Source of the DNA: Candidatus Martarchaeota archaeon
GTDB taxonomy: Archaea > Micrarchaeota > Micrarchaeia > Norongarragalinales > UBA8480
Direction of reading: 5' to 3'
Assembly (NCBI GenBank): GCA_023474775.1
Contig: JAMCXP010000030.1
Location: 1-5,955 of the forward strand
DNA length: 5,955 bases
Shown: positions 1 to 5,086 of the stretch, in pieces
How the letters are laid out: every line of letters starts with the position of its first letter
Position numbering within the stretch: the stretch's first letter is position 1
The notes under the pieces: model-generated
Seen by the model: only the letters and a program-made list of their open reading frames with translations
Told to the model about the DNA's origin: nothing
Databases searched by the model: none
Position numbers and translations under genes: made by a program

Positions 1-20
1 CGCTAAAGGCATTAGCACTT

Positions 21-106
21 TTGAAAATTAGAATGTTGCGGGGCTTGTTTCATCCGACTGCCTAAAGGCAGTGGATTTCACAAGCCAAAACCATTAAAAT
101 TTTCAA
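21..106 (-). other. Long nested hairpin, structured RNA or palindromic element
   Basis: About 30 base pairs nest symmetrically around one loop. The outer stem is 21-29 with 98-106 (TTGAAAATT/AATTTTCAA). Then come 32-35 with 92-95, 42-48 with 80-86 (GGCTTGT/ACAAGCC), 52-55 with 73-76, and 57-62 with 67-72 around a TAAA loop at 63-66. The stems are separated by small internal loops. One loop is 3x3 and reads GAA/GAA on the minus strand, which could form sheared G-A pairs, so the minus strand is the likelier RNA. It begins on the base after the D box of the guide RNA at 107-110, so the two may be co-transcribed. It is not a clear H/ACA guide, because no ACA follows the basal stem. Other readings are a processing or termination structure, or a short palindromic insertion. 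The pairing is certain; the function is unknown. Confidence 0.6.
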
Positions 107-164
107 TCAGAAGCTACCTTTGTCATCAAAGCGTTAAGCTCAGACTGGGATGGTATCATCACTG
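105..164 (-). ncRNA. C/D box sRNA (2'-O-methylation guide)
   Basis: Read on the minus strand, all four boxes occur in order with archaeal spacing. Box C is GTGATGA (162-156). The first guide is TACCATCCCAGT (155-144, 12 nt), followed by box D' CTGA (143-140). An 11-nt spacer (139-129) leads to box C' TGATGA (128-123). The second guide is CAAAGGTAGCTT (122-111, 12 nt), followed by box D CTGA (110-107). Such RNAs bind L7Ae, Nop5 and fibrillarin and direct ribose methylation of the target base paired to the fifth guide nucleotide upstream of D or D'. The predicted targets therefore contain ACUGGGAUGGUA (methylated at the second G of ACUGG) and AAGCUACCUUUG (methylated at the U of AAGCU). The target RNAs, probably rRNA or tRNA, are not in this window. 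An 18-codon reading frame across it (159-103) is taken to be chance. Confidence 0.87.
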
Positions 165-186
165 TATTATATTAGAGGAATGAAAT

Positions 187-194
187 CTTTTAAG
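187..194 (-). promoter_or_regulatory. Possible TATA box for the C/D box sRNA
   Basis: CTTTTAAG lies about 28 bases upstream of box C on the minus strand. This is where an archaeal TATA box would sit if transcription began just before the box. The match is modest and the surroundings are AT-rich, so this is only a candidate. Confidence 0.35.
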
Positions 195-241
195 ATGATA
201 GGTTAACAAATTAAAATTGTGTTTTTAAGAAAAAACGGTTT

Positions 242-259
242 TTTAAATTGAAATTTAAA
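242..259. repeat. Perfect 8-bp inverted repeat upstream of the lemA promoter
   Basis: TTTAAATT at 242-249 is mirrored by AATTTAAA at 252-259 with a 2-base centre. It lies about 26 bases upstream of the lemA TATA box, where an archaeal activator or repressor could bind. The tract is very AT-rich, so chance cannot be excluded. The rest of 163-284 holds no gene that I can support. Confidence 0.4.
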
Positions 260-284
260 CAAAAAGTTAAAATACCAGTTGAAG

Positions 285-294
285 TATAAATAAA
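285..294 (+). promoter_or_regulatory. TATA box of the lemA-htpX operon
   Basis: TATAAATAAA is a near-consensus archaeal TATA box. Transcription would begin near 315-318. That gives a leader of roughly 40 bases carrying the Shine-Dalgarno site at 344-348, unlike the leaderless genes further along the window. Confidence 0.6.
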
Positions 295-306
295 AGGTTC
301 AAAATA

Positions 307-333
307 TTTTAAACTTTTTAAAAGAGTTTAAAA
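307..333 (+). promoter_or_regulatory. Palindrome over the predicted lemA transcription start
   Basis: TTTTAAACT (307-315) and AGTTTAAAA (325-333) form a perfect 9-bp inverted repeat around a 9-base spacer, TTTTAAAAG, that is itself partly symmetric. It covers the start site predicted from the TATA box. Archaeal repressors often bind symmetric sites just downstream of TATA, so this is a candidate operator. In RNA it could form a weak hairpin ahead of the ribosome-binding site. Confidence 0.4.
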
Positions 334-343
334 TCTAAAAGAA

Positions 344-348
344 GTGAT
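344..348 (+). promoter_or_regulatory. Ribosome binding site of lemA
   Basis: GTGAT matches the core of the archaeal anti-Shine-Dalgarno complement GGAGGTGAT and lies 6 bases before the ATG at 355. This fixes the lemA start. Confidence 0.6.
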
Positions 349-354
349 GACATT

Positions 355-978
355 ATGTGGGGCTGGATAATTGGGGGTATTATAGTTGTTCTTTTGGTTA
401 TCATAATTTTGATTTACAACGGTTTGATATCAAAAAGAAACAGGGTTCAGGACGCTTGGGCTCAAATTGACGTTCAATTGAAGAGAAGATATGATTTGAT
501 ACCTAATCTTATAGAGAGTGTCAAAGGGTACATGAAATATGAAAAGCAGGTTTTAACTGACGTTACAAGGCTTAGAAGTTCTATTGTCTCAGGATCTGTC
601 CAGGACAAAGCACAGGCCAATAATCAGATAAGCCAGGCTTTGAAGAGCATTTTCGCCGTGGCTGAAAACTACCCTGACTTGAAGGCAAACGAGAATTTCA
701 AAATGCTTCAAGAAGAGTTGGAAACCACTGAAGACAAGATATCTTTTGTCAGAACTTCTTACAACGACTATGTTTTGGACTACAACAATGCCATTCAACA
801 ATTTCCAGGGAATATTTTCGCAGGAATGTTCAATTTCACGAAATCCGACTTCTTCCAGGCTCCTGAGGAAGAGAAGCAAGTGGTGAAGGTTAATTTTGAC
901 GATGTCAACAATCCTTCAGCCTCTTCACAATCTTCAGTTAAACCTTCAAAGCAAAGCCAGAAACCAGCAAAGAAATAA
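355..978 (+). CDS. lemA: LemA family membrane protein
   Basis: The product has 207 residues, close to the family's usual length. It has one N-terminal membrane helix at about residues 3-24, rich in Ile and Val, followed by the LemA signature around residues 29-74: RNRVQDAWAQIDVQLKRR, then YDLIPNL and an amphipathic coiled helix. LemA domains fold as a long helical bundle, and most of this protein is predicted to lie on one side of the membrane. The last 25 or so residues form a low-complexity Ser/Gln/Lys/Pro tail that looks disordered. The biochemical role of LemA is not settled. It is often encoded next to HtpX or TPM-domain proteins, and here htpX follows after 46 bases, which points to a shared role in membrane protein quality control. 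The family call is firm; the function is inferred from context. Confidence 0.93.
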   Translation: MWGWIIGGIIVVLLVIIILIYNGLISKRNRVQDAWAQIDVQLKRRYDLIPNLIESVKGYMKYEKQVLTDVTRLRSSIVSGSVQDKAQANNQISQALKSIFAVAENYPDLKANENFKMLQEELETTEDKISFVRTSYNDYVLDYNNAIQQFPGNIFAGMFNFTKSDFFQAPEEEKQVVKVNFDDVNNPSASSQSSVKPSKQSQKPAKK

Positions 979-988
979 AATTAATCCA

Positions 989-1005
989 AAGCAAGGGAAT
1001 TGCTT
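989..1005 (+). other. Small hairpin between lemA and htpX
   Basis: AAGCAA (989-994) pairs with TTGCTT (1000-1005) around the loop GGGAA, just after the lemA stop and before the weak htpX Shine-Dalgarno. No T-run follows, so it is unlikely to terminate transcription. It could be a processing or stability element that adjusts htpX level within the operon. Confidence 0.4.
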
Positions 1006-1010
1006 CAAAA

Positions 1011-1014
1011 AGGT
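1011..1014 (+). promoter_or_regulatory. Weak Shine-Dalgarno of htpX
   Basis: AGGT lies 10 bases before the ATG at 1025. A nearer ATG at 1018 is out of frame and meets a stop after a few codons, so 1025 is the preferred start. Confidence 0.35.
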
Positions 1015-1024
1015 AAAATGTTAA

Positions 1025-1909
1025 ATGGTAAGCTATTTTGATCAGATTTCAAGAAACAAGTGGAAATCAATCCTGCTAATGACCGGTTTTTTCGTTTTAT
1101 TCGTTGCAGTGATTTTTATCTTCACCCTTTTCCTAGGTCTTGGTATCTTTGGTTTGATTTTAAGTTTTATATTGGTCGGAATTTACGCTCTTATCACTTA
1201 CTATGCAGGGGATAAAGTTATTCTGTCCATAAGCCAGGCTAAGGAGGCTGACAGAAAACAATACCCTGGATTGTATAATATTGTTGAAGGCTTGGCTTTA
1301 GCTCAACAACTGCCTATTCCAAAGATTTATGTCATGAACGAACCTAATCCCAACGCTTTCGCAACTGGAAGAAGCCCTAAACACGCTTCTGTTGTTGTAA
1401 CCACAGGTCTGCTTCAAATAATGAACAAAGACGAGTTGGAGGGGGTTTTGGCCCATGAAATGTCACACGTAGGCAACAATGACATTCAGTTTATGATGAT
1501 AGCCATTGTTTTTGTAGGAGTTATAGGCATTATAGCAATGTTTGCCAGGAGTTTTCTTTTCTTCGGAGGCGGTGACAGGAGAGATGAAGGGATTATTATT
1601 ATAATAGCTTTGATTATAGGAATTTTAGCGCCAATAGTAGCCACTATAGTTCAGCTTGCCATTTCAAGAAAAAGAGAGTACATGGCCGACGCAAACGGCG
1701 CTAGACTGACCAGAAACCCTAAAGGCCTTTCCAGTGCTTTAAAAAAAATACAACAATACTCTCAAAACCCTTCAGGCACTCCGGTTAAGCACGCTACAGA
1801 AGTTACCTCTTCATTGTATTTTTCAAATCCATTGAAGGGAGTTTCAAATCTTTTTTCCACCCACCCTCCTATTGAAGAGAGAATAAAGATTCTGGACAGT
1901 ATGTACTAA
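1025..1909 (+). CDS. htpX: HtpX family membrane zinc metalloprotease (M48)
   Basis: The product has 294 residues, the usual length for HtpX, a membrane endopeptidase that degrades damaged or misfolded membrane proteins. The zinc site is intact: HEMSH at residues 144-148 supplies the two His ligands and catalytic Glu145. The third ligand, Glu218, lies in REYMADA. The family segment ATGRSPKHASVVVTTGLL is at about 113-130. Two membrane helices precede the protease domain (about 17-40 and 41-62) and two follow the HExxH helix (about 155-177 and 187-212). The C-terminus has the expected STHPPIEERI motif. It is second in the lemA operon. Its TAA stop directly abuts the stop of the convergent DUF488 gene. 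Transcription probably ends inside that gene, where plus-strand T-runs occur at 1995-2002 and 2030-2036. Confidence 0.96.
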   Translation: MVSYFDQISRNKWKSILLMTGFFVLFVAVIFIFTLFLGLGIFGLILSFILVGIYALITYYAGDKVILSISQAKEADRKQYPGLYNIVEGLALAQQLPIPKIYVMNEPNPNAFATGRSPKHASVVVTTGLLQIMNKDELEGVLAHEMSHVGNNDIQFMMIAIVFVGVIGIIAMFARSFLFFGGGDRRDEGIIIIIALIIGILAPIVATIVQLAISRKREYMADANGARLTRNPKGLSSALKKIQQYSQNPSGTPVKHATEVTSSLYFSNPLKGVSNLFSTHPPIEERIKILDSMY

Positions 1910-2248
1910 TTAGAATTTTAGATATTCAAGCAGAGCAACCGCATTATTGTGTTTAGGATCTTTTGCTGAAAATAAGAGTGTCAAATTTTTGTGCTTTTTT
2001 TTCAAGAGTCTTATTTCAGCTAGTTCTTGTTTTTTTGATTTTAATTCTTTGAAGTATTTTTTCTTGAATCCACTCCATTTTTGAGGGTCGTGCGAAAACC
2101 ATTTTCTCAGCTCATCACTCGGGGAAATGATTTTAAGCCACAAATCGATTTTAGCTTTTTTCTTTGAAACTCCCCTTGGCCAGAGTCTGTCCACTAAAAC
2201 CCTAAACTCTCCTTTTTCAGCTGGCTCGTATACTCTTTTTATTTTCAT
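1910..2248 (-). CDS. YeaO-like DUF488 family protein
   Basis: The product has 112 residues and matches the DUF488 family, which includes E. coli YeaO, along its whole length. It begins KIKRVYEPA and then has the hallmark VLVDRLWPRG (residues 18-27), SPSDELRKWF (about 42-51) and LTLLFSAKDPKHNNA near the C-terminus. The conserved Arg, Asp, Trp and His residues suggest a small binding or catalytic pocket, but no function is established for the family. The open frame extends upstream to 2401, but that part translates the tRNA gene, so it is not real. The ATG at 2248 is chosen because the family homology begins there and a TATA-like TTTTAAA (2274-2280) lies 29 bases before it, as in the other leaderless genes here. 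It converges on htpX with no gap between stop codons. Confidence 0.88.
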   Translation of the reverse strand: MKIKRVYEPAEKGEFRVLVDRLWPRGVSKKKAKIDLWLKIISPSDELRKWFSHDPQKWSGFKKKYFKELKSKKQELAEIRLLKKKHKNLTLLFSAKDPKHNNAVALLEYLKF

Positions 2249-2273
2249 TTCATTTATTATTAAAATACAGGGG

Positions 2274-2280
2274 TTTAAAA
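2274..2280 (-). promoter_or_regulatory. TATA box of the DUF488 gene (leaderless)
   Basis: TTTTAAA on the minus strand is centred 29 bases before the ATG at 2248, so transcription should begin at or next to the start codon. No Shine-Dalgarno is visible, which fits leaderless initiation. Confidence 0.5.
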
Positions 2281-2286
2281 TGATTT

Positions 2287-2320
2287 TCAGTGCAAGCCGG
2301 AGTGCCTGAAGGGTCACTGA
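2287..2320 (-). repeat. Inverted repeat between tRNA-Leu and the DUF488 gene
   Basis: TCAGTG (2287-2292) and CACTGA (2315-2320) are perfect inverted repeats. As minus-strand RNA, an inner stem of four pairs (AGGC with GCTT, including one G-U) also forms, whereas the plus strand has an A-C mismatch there. It lies upstream of the DUF488 TATA box. It could be a regulator site or a small RNA hairpin. I found no convincing set of C/D boxes in it. Confidence 0.35.
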
Positions 2321-2338
2321 TTCTGTTTTTTTCAAAGG

Positions 2339-2344
2339 AAAAAA
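2339..2344 (-). terminator. T-run terminator after tRNA-Leu
   Basis: Six T residues on the minus strand directly follow the discriminator base at 2345. This is the usual archaeal termination signal for a tRNA gene. It also shows that CCA is not encoded and must be added after transcription. Confidence 0.6.
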
Positions 2345-2483
2345 TGCAGGGAGAGGGATTTGAACCCCCGAACCTTGCTGCGGCAAACAGAGCTTTTTCA
2401 ATCACTAATCATGAACGCTGTTTATTCCTCTACAGGAGCAGATCTTGAGCCTGCCGCATTTGACCAGACTTTGCTATCCCTGC
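2345..2483 (-). tRNA. tRNA-Leu(CAA) with a 54-nt non-canonical intron
   Basis: The acceptor stem GCAGGGA (2483-2477) pairs with TCCCTGC near the 3' end, with discriminator A at 2345. The D arm has a 3-bp stem (GCA/TGC). The anticodon stem GCAGG/TCTGC encloses the loop CTCAAGA, so the anticodon is CAA (2447-2445), reading UUG. The T arm has stem GGGGG/CCCTC (one G-U pair) and loop TTCAAAT. Exon 1 is 2483-2430 and exon 2 is 2375-2345. Joined, they give an 85-nt type II tRNA with the variable arm TCCTGTAGAGGTTC, which closely resembles the variable arm of archaeal tRNA-Leu. The intron interrupts this variable arm rather than the usual position 37/38. A 4-nt leader is expected from the TATA spacing. 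Identity is firm; the splice sites rest on a hand-folded motif. Confidence 0.92.
2376..2429 (-). other. tRNA intron in the variable arm with a bulge-helix-bulge motif
   Basis: A classic archaeal splice motif can be folded. Exon CTGT (2436-2433) pairs with intron GCAG (2382-2379) as the 4-bp central helix. It is flanked by the 3-nt bulges AGA (2432-2430 region, cut AG|A) and CAA (cut CA|A). The intron side continues with GG/CC and TAAACAG/CTGTTTG. The exon side has a short TC/GG helix. Cutting both bulges after the second base leaves exactly the expected variable arm GTAG-AGGTTC, which supports the model. Splicing would need the tRNA splicing endonuclease of the broad-specificity type, since the intron is not at 37/38. 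Confidence 0.78.
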
Positions 2484-2510
2484 AATTGAAATTATTTTTC
2501 TTGATGAAAA

Positions 2511-2520
2511 GTTATAAAAC
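2511..2520. promoter_or_regulatory. Shared symmetric TATA element, tRNA-Leu and glyS
   Basis: TTATAAA at 2512-2518 lies inside the near-palindrome AAAGTTATAAAACTTT and reads as a TATA box on both strands. Its centre is about 28 bases before the glyS ATG at 2544 and about 32 bases before the tRNA 5' end at 2483. Both are correct archaeal spacings. No second TATA box is visible for either gene in the 60-base gap. Confidence 0.6.
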
Positions 2521-2543
2521 TTTGCGTTGATTAATTAAACAAC

Positions 2544-4058
2544 ATGGAAGAGTTGAAAAAAATAGAAGGTAAGGAAAACAAGATGGATAAAATTGTTAAT
2601 CTTTGCCTTAGAAGAGGGATTTTGTTTCCTTCCAACGAGATTTACGGTAGCATGGCAGGATTTTTTGATTACGGTCCTGTGGGAGTAGAATTGAAAAAAA
2701 ACATAGAGAACAACTGGTGGAAGTTCGTTGTCAATGACAGAGATAATATTGTAGGAATTGACGGGGCTTTGATTAACGTTTCAAAGGTTTGGAAAGCCAG
2801 CGGCCATGTTGATTCTTTCAACGACCCTTTGGTTGAATGCAAGAAATGCCATTTGAGATTCAGGGCGGATCAGTTGATTGAAGAAGAACTAAAAATAAGC
2901 ATGGACGGGGTTGGAGTTAAACAACTTCAAGAGTTGATTGACAAACACAAGATTAAATGCCCTAAGTGCGGGGGTGATTTCACAGAGGTTCAGGTTTTTA
3001 ATTTAATGTTCAAAACACATGTTGGAGCGATTGAAAATGACGCTTCTTTGATGTATTTGAGACCTGAAACAGCTCAGTTGATTTTCACTGATTTTAAAAG
3101 AGTTTTGGCGGTTTCAAGGAAGAAGCTTCCTTTTGGCATGGCTCAAATTGGAAAGGCTTTCAGAAACGAGATTTCACCCAGAAATTTTGTTTTCAGAAGC
3201 AGGGAGTTCAGCCAAATGGAACTTGAATTTTTCATAAACCCTGAAAAGATGAACGATGCTGAAATAAAAGAAGATGATTTGAAGACAGAATGCTTTTTTT
3301 ACACCCAGGAAATGCAGGAGAAAAACATTAAACATGAAAAAATGAGCTTTGAACATGCTTTGGAAAAAAAGATTATTGGAACTAAATGGCATGCTTACTG
3401 GATGATAGAGTTTTTCAAGTGGTTCAAAAGTATTGGAATAAAACCTGAAAACCTGAGATTCAGACAGCACGTCAAGACTGAATTGTCACATTACTCTTCT
3501 GAAACTTGGGATTTAGATTATAATTATCCATGGGGCTGGAAGGAAGTAGAGGGAATTGCCAACAGAACGGATTTTGATTTGAAGCAACACTCAAAGTTCA
3601 GCGGGGATGAACTAAGTTTTTTTGACGAGAAAGAAAAGAAAAAAATAATACCCTTTGTAATCGAACCATCAACAGGAGTGGAGAGAACTCTTTTGACTGT
3701 TTTGATTGACGCTTACAGTGAAAGAGAAGATGGAAGAGTTTTTCTTGATTTAAAAGCTTCAATAGCACCAGTCAAAATAGCCGTTCTTCCTTTAATGCCC
3801 AAGGAAGAGCTTGAAAAAAAAGCAAGAGGAGTTTTCGATGATTTGAAAAATAAGATTGTCTGCGATTATGACTCAAGCGGAAGCATTGGCAAAAGGTATT
3901 CAAGATTTGACGAAATTGGAACTCCTTTTGCAGTCACTATTGATTATCAAACGCTTGAAGATGACACTGTAACATTGAGATATAGAAATGACATGAGACA
4001 GGAGAGAATTAAAATCAGCGGTTTGAGTGAAAAAATGAAAGAGCTTATTGATGAGTAA
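2544..4058 (+). CDS. glyS: Glycyl-tRNA synthetase, archaeal/eukaryotic dimeric type
   Basis: This class II synthetase of 504 residues charges tRNA-Gly in the cytoplasm. It is somewhat shorter than many archaeal homologues. The N-terminal catalytic part begins LCLRRGILFPSNEIYG (about 20-35). A zinc-finger-like insertion has C99/C102 and C139/C142. Then come RPETAQ (173-178), motif 2 FRNEISPRNFVFRSREF (207-222) and motif 3 GVERTLL (378-384). The anticodon-binding domain is about 408-504. The ATG at 2544 sits about 28 bases from a TATA box, favouring a leaderless start. Met14 at 2583 is an alternative, preceded by GGTAAGG and closer to where many homologues begin. The glycosylase gene follows without a gap. 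The family and reaction are certain. Confidence 0.97.
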   Translation: MEELKKIEGKENKMDKIVNLCLRRGILFPSNEIYGSMAGFFDYGPVGVELKKNIENNWWKFVVNDRDNIVGIDGALINVSKVWKASGHVDSFNDPLVECKKCHLRFRADQLIEEELKISMDGVGVKQLQELIDKHKIKCPKCGGDFTEVQVFNLMFKTHVGAIENDASLMYLRPETAQLIFTDFKRVLAVSRKKLPFGMAQIGKAFRNEISPRNFVFRSREFSQMELEFFINPEKMNDAEIKEDDLKTECFFYTQEMQEKNIKHEKMSFEHALEKKIIGTKWHAYWMIEFFKWFKSIGIKPENLRFRQHVKTELSHYSSETWDLDYNYPWGWKEVEGIANRTDFDLKQHSKFSGDELSFFDEKEKKKIIPFVIEPSTGVERTLLTVLIDAYSEREDGRVFLDLKASIAPVKIAVLPLMPKEELEKKARGVFDDLKNKIVCDYDSSGSIGKRYSRFDEIGTPFAVTIDYQTLEDDTVTLRYRNDMRQERIKISGLSEKMKELIDE

Positions 4059-4832
4059 ATGATTTTAAAATTAAAAGAGCCTTTAAACCTTGACTTCACT
4101 TTAAATTCAGGTCAGGTTTTCAATTGGAGGGAAAAAGAAGGGGTTTGGCAGGGTTTTATAAAAGGAAAAAAAGTTAGAATTAAAAAGTCAGGAGAAAATC
4201 TTTTTTTCGAAGGTGTCGACAAGAATGAAATCTCCAGCTTTTTTAAGCTTGAAGAAAATCTCGACGATATATACAATTCAGTGGTTTCAAAAAGCAGGGA
4301 CAAGCTTGTTGAAGAGCTTTTAAAAAAATACAGGGGTTTGAGGGTTTTAAGACAGGATCCATGGGAGTGCCTAATCTCTTTTATAACTTCCCAGAATTCT
4401 TCAATCAAAACAATAAAAAAGAGAGTTAAAAGCCTTTATGATTTAAACGATTGCTTTCCTTCAGCTGAAACCCTTTCAAGTTTTTCAGAAAGCTATTTTG
4501 AGAAAATAGGCTTTGGCTATAGAAGCAAGTACATTAAAAAGACTTCAGAGATTGTAGCGAACGGCTTTGATCTTGAAGGAATTAAAAAAAAAAGTTTTGA
4601 CAACGCCCTTGAAGAGCTTAAAAGCCTGCCCGGGGTTGGCGACAAGGTTGCGAAGTGCGTCATGCTTTTCAGCCTTGATTTTACTGAAGCGTTTCCAGTC
4701 GACGTCCACATTGAAAGAATAATGAAAAAAGTTTATCATAGGGAAAAAAATATTCAGGAGTTCGCGGTTAAAAGGTTCGGCTCTCACGCAGGCTATGTCC
4801 AGCAGTACTTGTTTTTCAGCGATGTTTTTTGA
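4059..4832 (+). CDS. ogg: 8-oxoguanine DNA glycosylase/AP lyase, OGG1 family
   Basis: This 257-residue base-excision repair enzyme removes 8-oxoguanine and can cut the resulting abasic site. The N-terminal OGG domain includes GQVFNWR (18-24), which resembles the GQSFRWR of human OGG1, and then WQGFIKGKKV. A helical HhH-GPD domain follows. SFITSQNSSI (107-116) corresponds to the OGG1 asparagine-rich segment that contacts DNA. The helix-hairpin-helix LPGVGDKVAKCV (190-201) carries the expected catalytic Lys196, and FPVDVH (212-217) carries catalytic Asp215. The ATG lies on the base after the glyS stop with no Shine-Dalgarno of its own beyond the glyS end, so it is probably co-transcribed and translated by reinitiation. 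Its last 17 bases overlap the convergent membrane-protein gene. Nothing essential appears to be missing. Confidence 0.93.
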   Translation: MILKLKEPLNLDFTLNSGQVFNWREKEGVWQGFIKGKKVRIKKSGENLFFEGVDKNEISSFFKLEENLDDIYNSVVSKSRDKLVEELLKKYRGLRVLRQDPWECLISFITSQNSSIKTIKKRVKSLYDLNDCFPSAETLSSFSESYFEKIGFGYRSKYIKKTSEIVANGFDLEGIKKKSFDNALEELKSLPGVGDKVAKCVMLFSLDFTEAFPVDVHIERIMKKVYHREKNIQEFAVKRFGSHAGYVQQYLFFSDVF

Positions 4833-5007
4833 CGTTTCGAATTAAAATAAATATGAAAAAAAACACGACAATTAAAGGAACAAGCAGCGCAAGCGCTTCT
4901 GTCAGAGGGTCAGTAAAAAACCACTCGTTTGAAAGAAAATAAACGAAAGAACCCGCAAGTAGAATAACAGAAAAACAGCCTGCGATTATAGTAATTTTTT
5001 TGTTCAT
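4816..5007 (-). CDS. Small two-helix membrane protein, unknown function
   Basis: This 63-residue hydrophobic protein matches no family I recognise. One membrane helix lies at about residues 4-25 and a second at about 38-57. A short loop between them contains NEWFFTDP, and the basic tail RNVKKHR suggests that the C-terminus faces the cytoplasm, with both ends inside. The frame could extend to a TTG at 5031. The ATG at 5007 is preferred because a TATA box (5031-5041) is centred 29 bases before it, the same spacing as the other leaderless genes. Its 3' end overlaps the convergent glycosylase gene by 17 bases. Hydrophobic pattern, promoter position and uninterrupted frame support a real gene; its role is unknown. 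Confidence 0.68.
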   Translation of the reverse strand: MNKKITIIAGCFSVILLAGSFVYFLSNEWFFTDPLTEALALLVPLIVVFFFIFILIRNVKKHR

Positions 5008-5030
5008 TGTATAAACAATTTTAAAAAACA

Positions 5031-5041
5031 ATATTTAAAAA
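5031..5041 (-). promoter_or_regulatory. TATA box of the small membrane protein gene
   Basis: TTTTTAAATAT on the minus strand is centred about 29 bases before the ATG at 5007, giving a leaderless transcript. It lies directly beside the divergent TATA candidate at 5043-5050. Confidence 0.55.
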
Positions 5042-5042
5042 C

Positions 5043-5050
5043 TTATTTAA
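5043..5050 (+). promoter_or_regulatory. TATA box candidate for the receiver-like gene
   Basis: TTATTTAA would place transcription start near 5072. This gives a leader of about 15 bases that still contains the Shine-Dalgarno at 5075-5080. Confidence 0.4.
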
Positions 5051-5074
5051 TCAGAATTATCTTATATTTTAACA

Positions 5075-5080
5075 GGAGAT
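5075..5080 (+). promoter_or_regulatory. Ribosome binding site of the receiver-like gene
   Basis: GGAGAT lies 6 bases before the ATG at 5087. It is the strongest Shine-Dalgarno in the window and fixes this start. Confidence 0.65.
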
Positions 5081-5086
5081 TAAAAA

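Noticed and set aside
3..65. Plus-strand frame ending HPTA* as the tail of an upstream gene
   Set aside because: It runs through the perfectly paired hairpin, where base choice is explained by RNA or DNA symmetry. No recognisable protein family is visible.
21..106. Long hairpin as an H/ACA guide RNA
   Set aside because: There is no ACA or clear ANA box just after the basal stem and no convincing kink-turn above the candidate pocket.
103..159. Minus-strand 18-codon frame starting MIPSQSEL
   Set aside because: It coincides with the C/D box sRNA, has no Shine-Dalgarno, and is too short to support as a gene.
2099..2113. C box and D box (GTGATGA, CTGA) on the minus strand inside the DUF488 gene
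   Set aside because: Only one base separates the boxes, leaving no guide, and the bases encode the conserved SPSDELRKW segment.
2249..2401. Longer N-terminus for the DUF488 protein (51 extra residues)
   Set aside because: The extra part translates the tRNA 3' half and the spacer. Family similarity starts at the Met at 2248, which also has a properly spaced TATA box.
2345..2483. Intron at the canonical 37/38 site of tRNA-Leu, using TCTGT and a TTTGC/GCAAG variable stem
   Set aside because: No bulge-helix-bulge folds there. The sequence after the anticodon (TCTGC, then TCCTGTAGAGG) already matches a normal archaeal tRNA-Leu, so the insertion must lie further on, in the variable arm.
4112..4787. 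Minus-strand open frames inside the glycosylase gene
   Set aside because: They lie opposite a clearly conserved enzyme, look low-complexity and have no promoter or ribosome site, so they are shadows of the real gene.
5008..5031. TTG start giving a 71-residue form of the small membrane protein
   Set aside because: The ATG at 5007 is 29 bases from a TATA box. The TTG would fall inside the promoter itself, upstream of the predicted transcription start.
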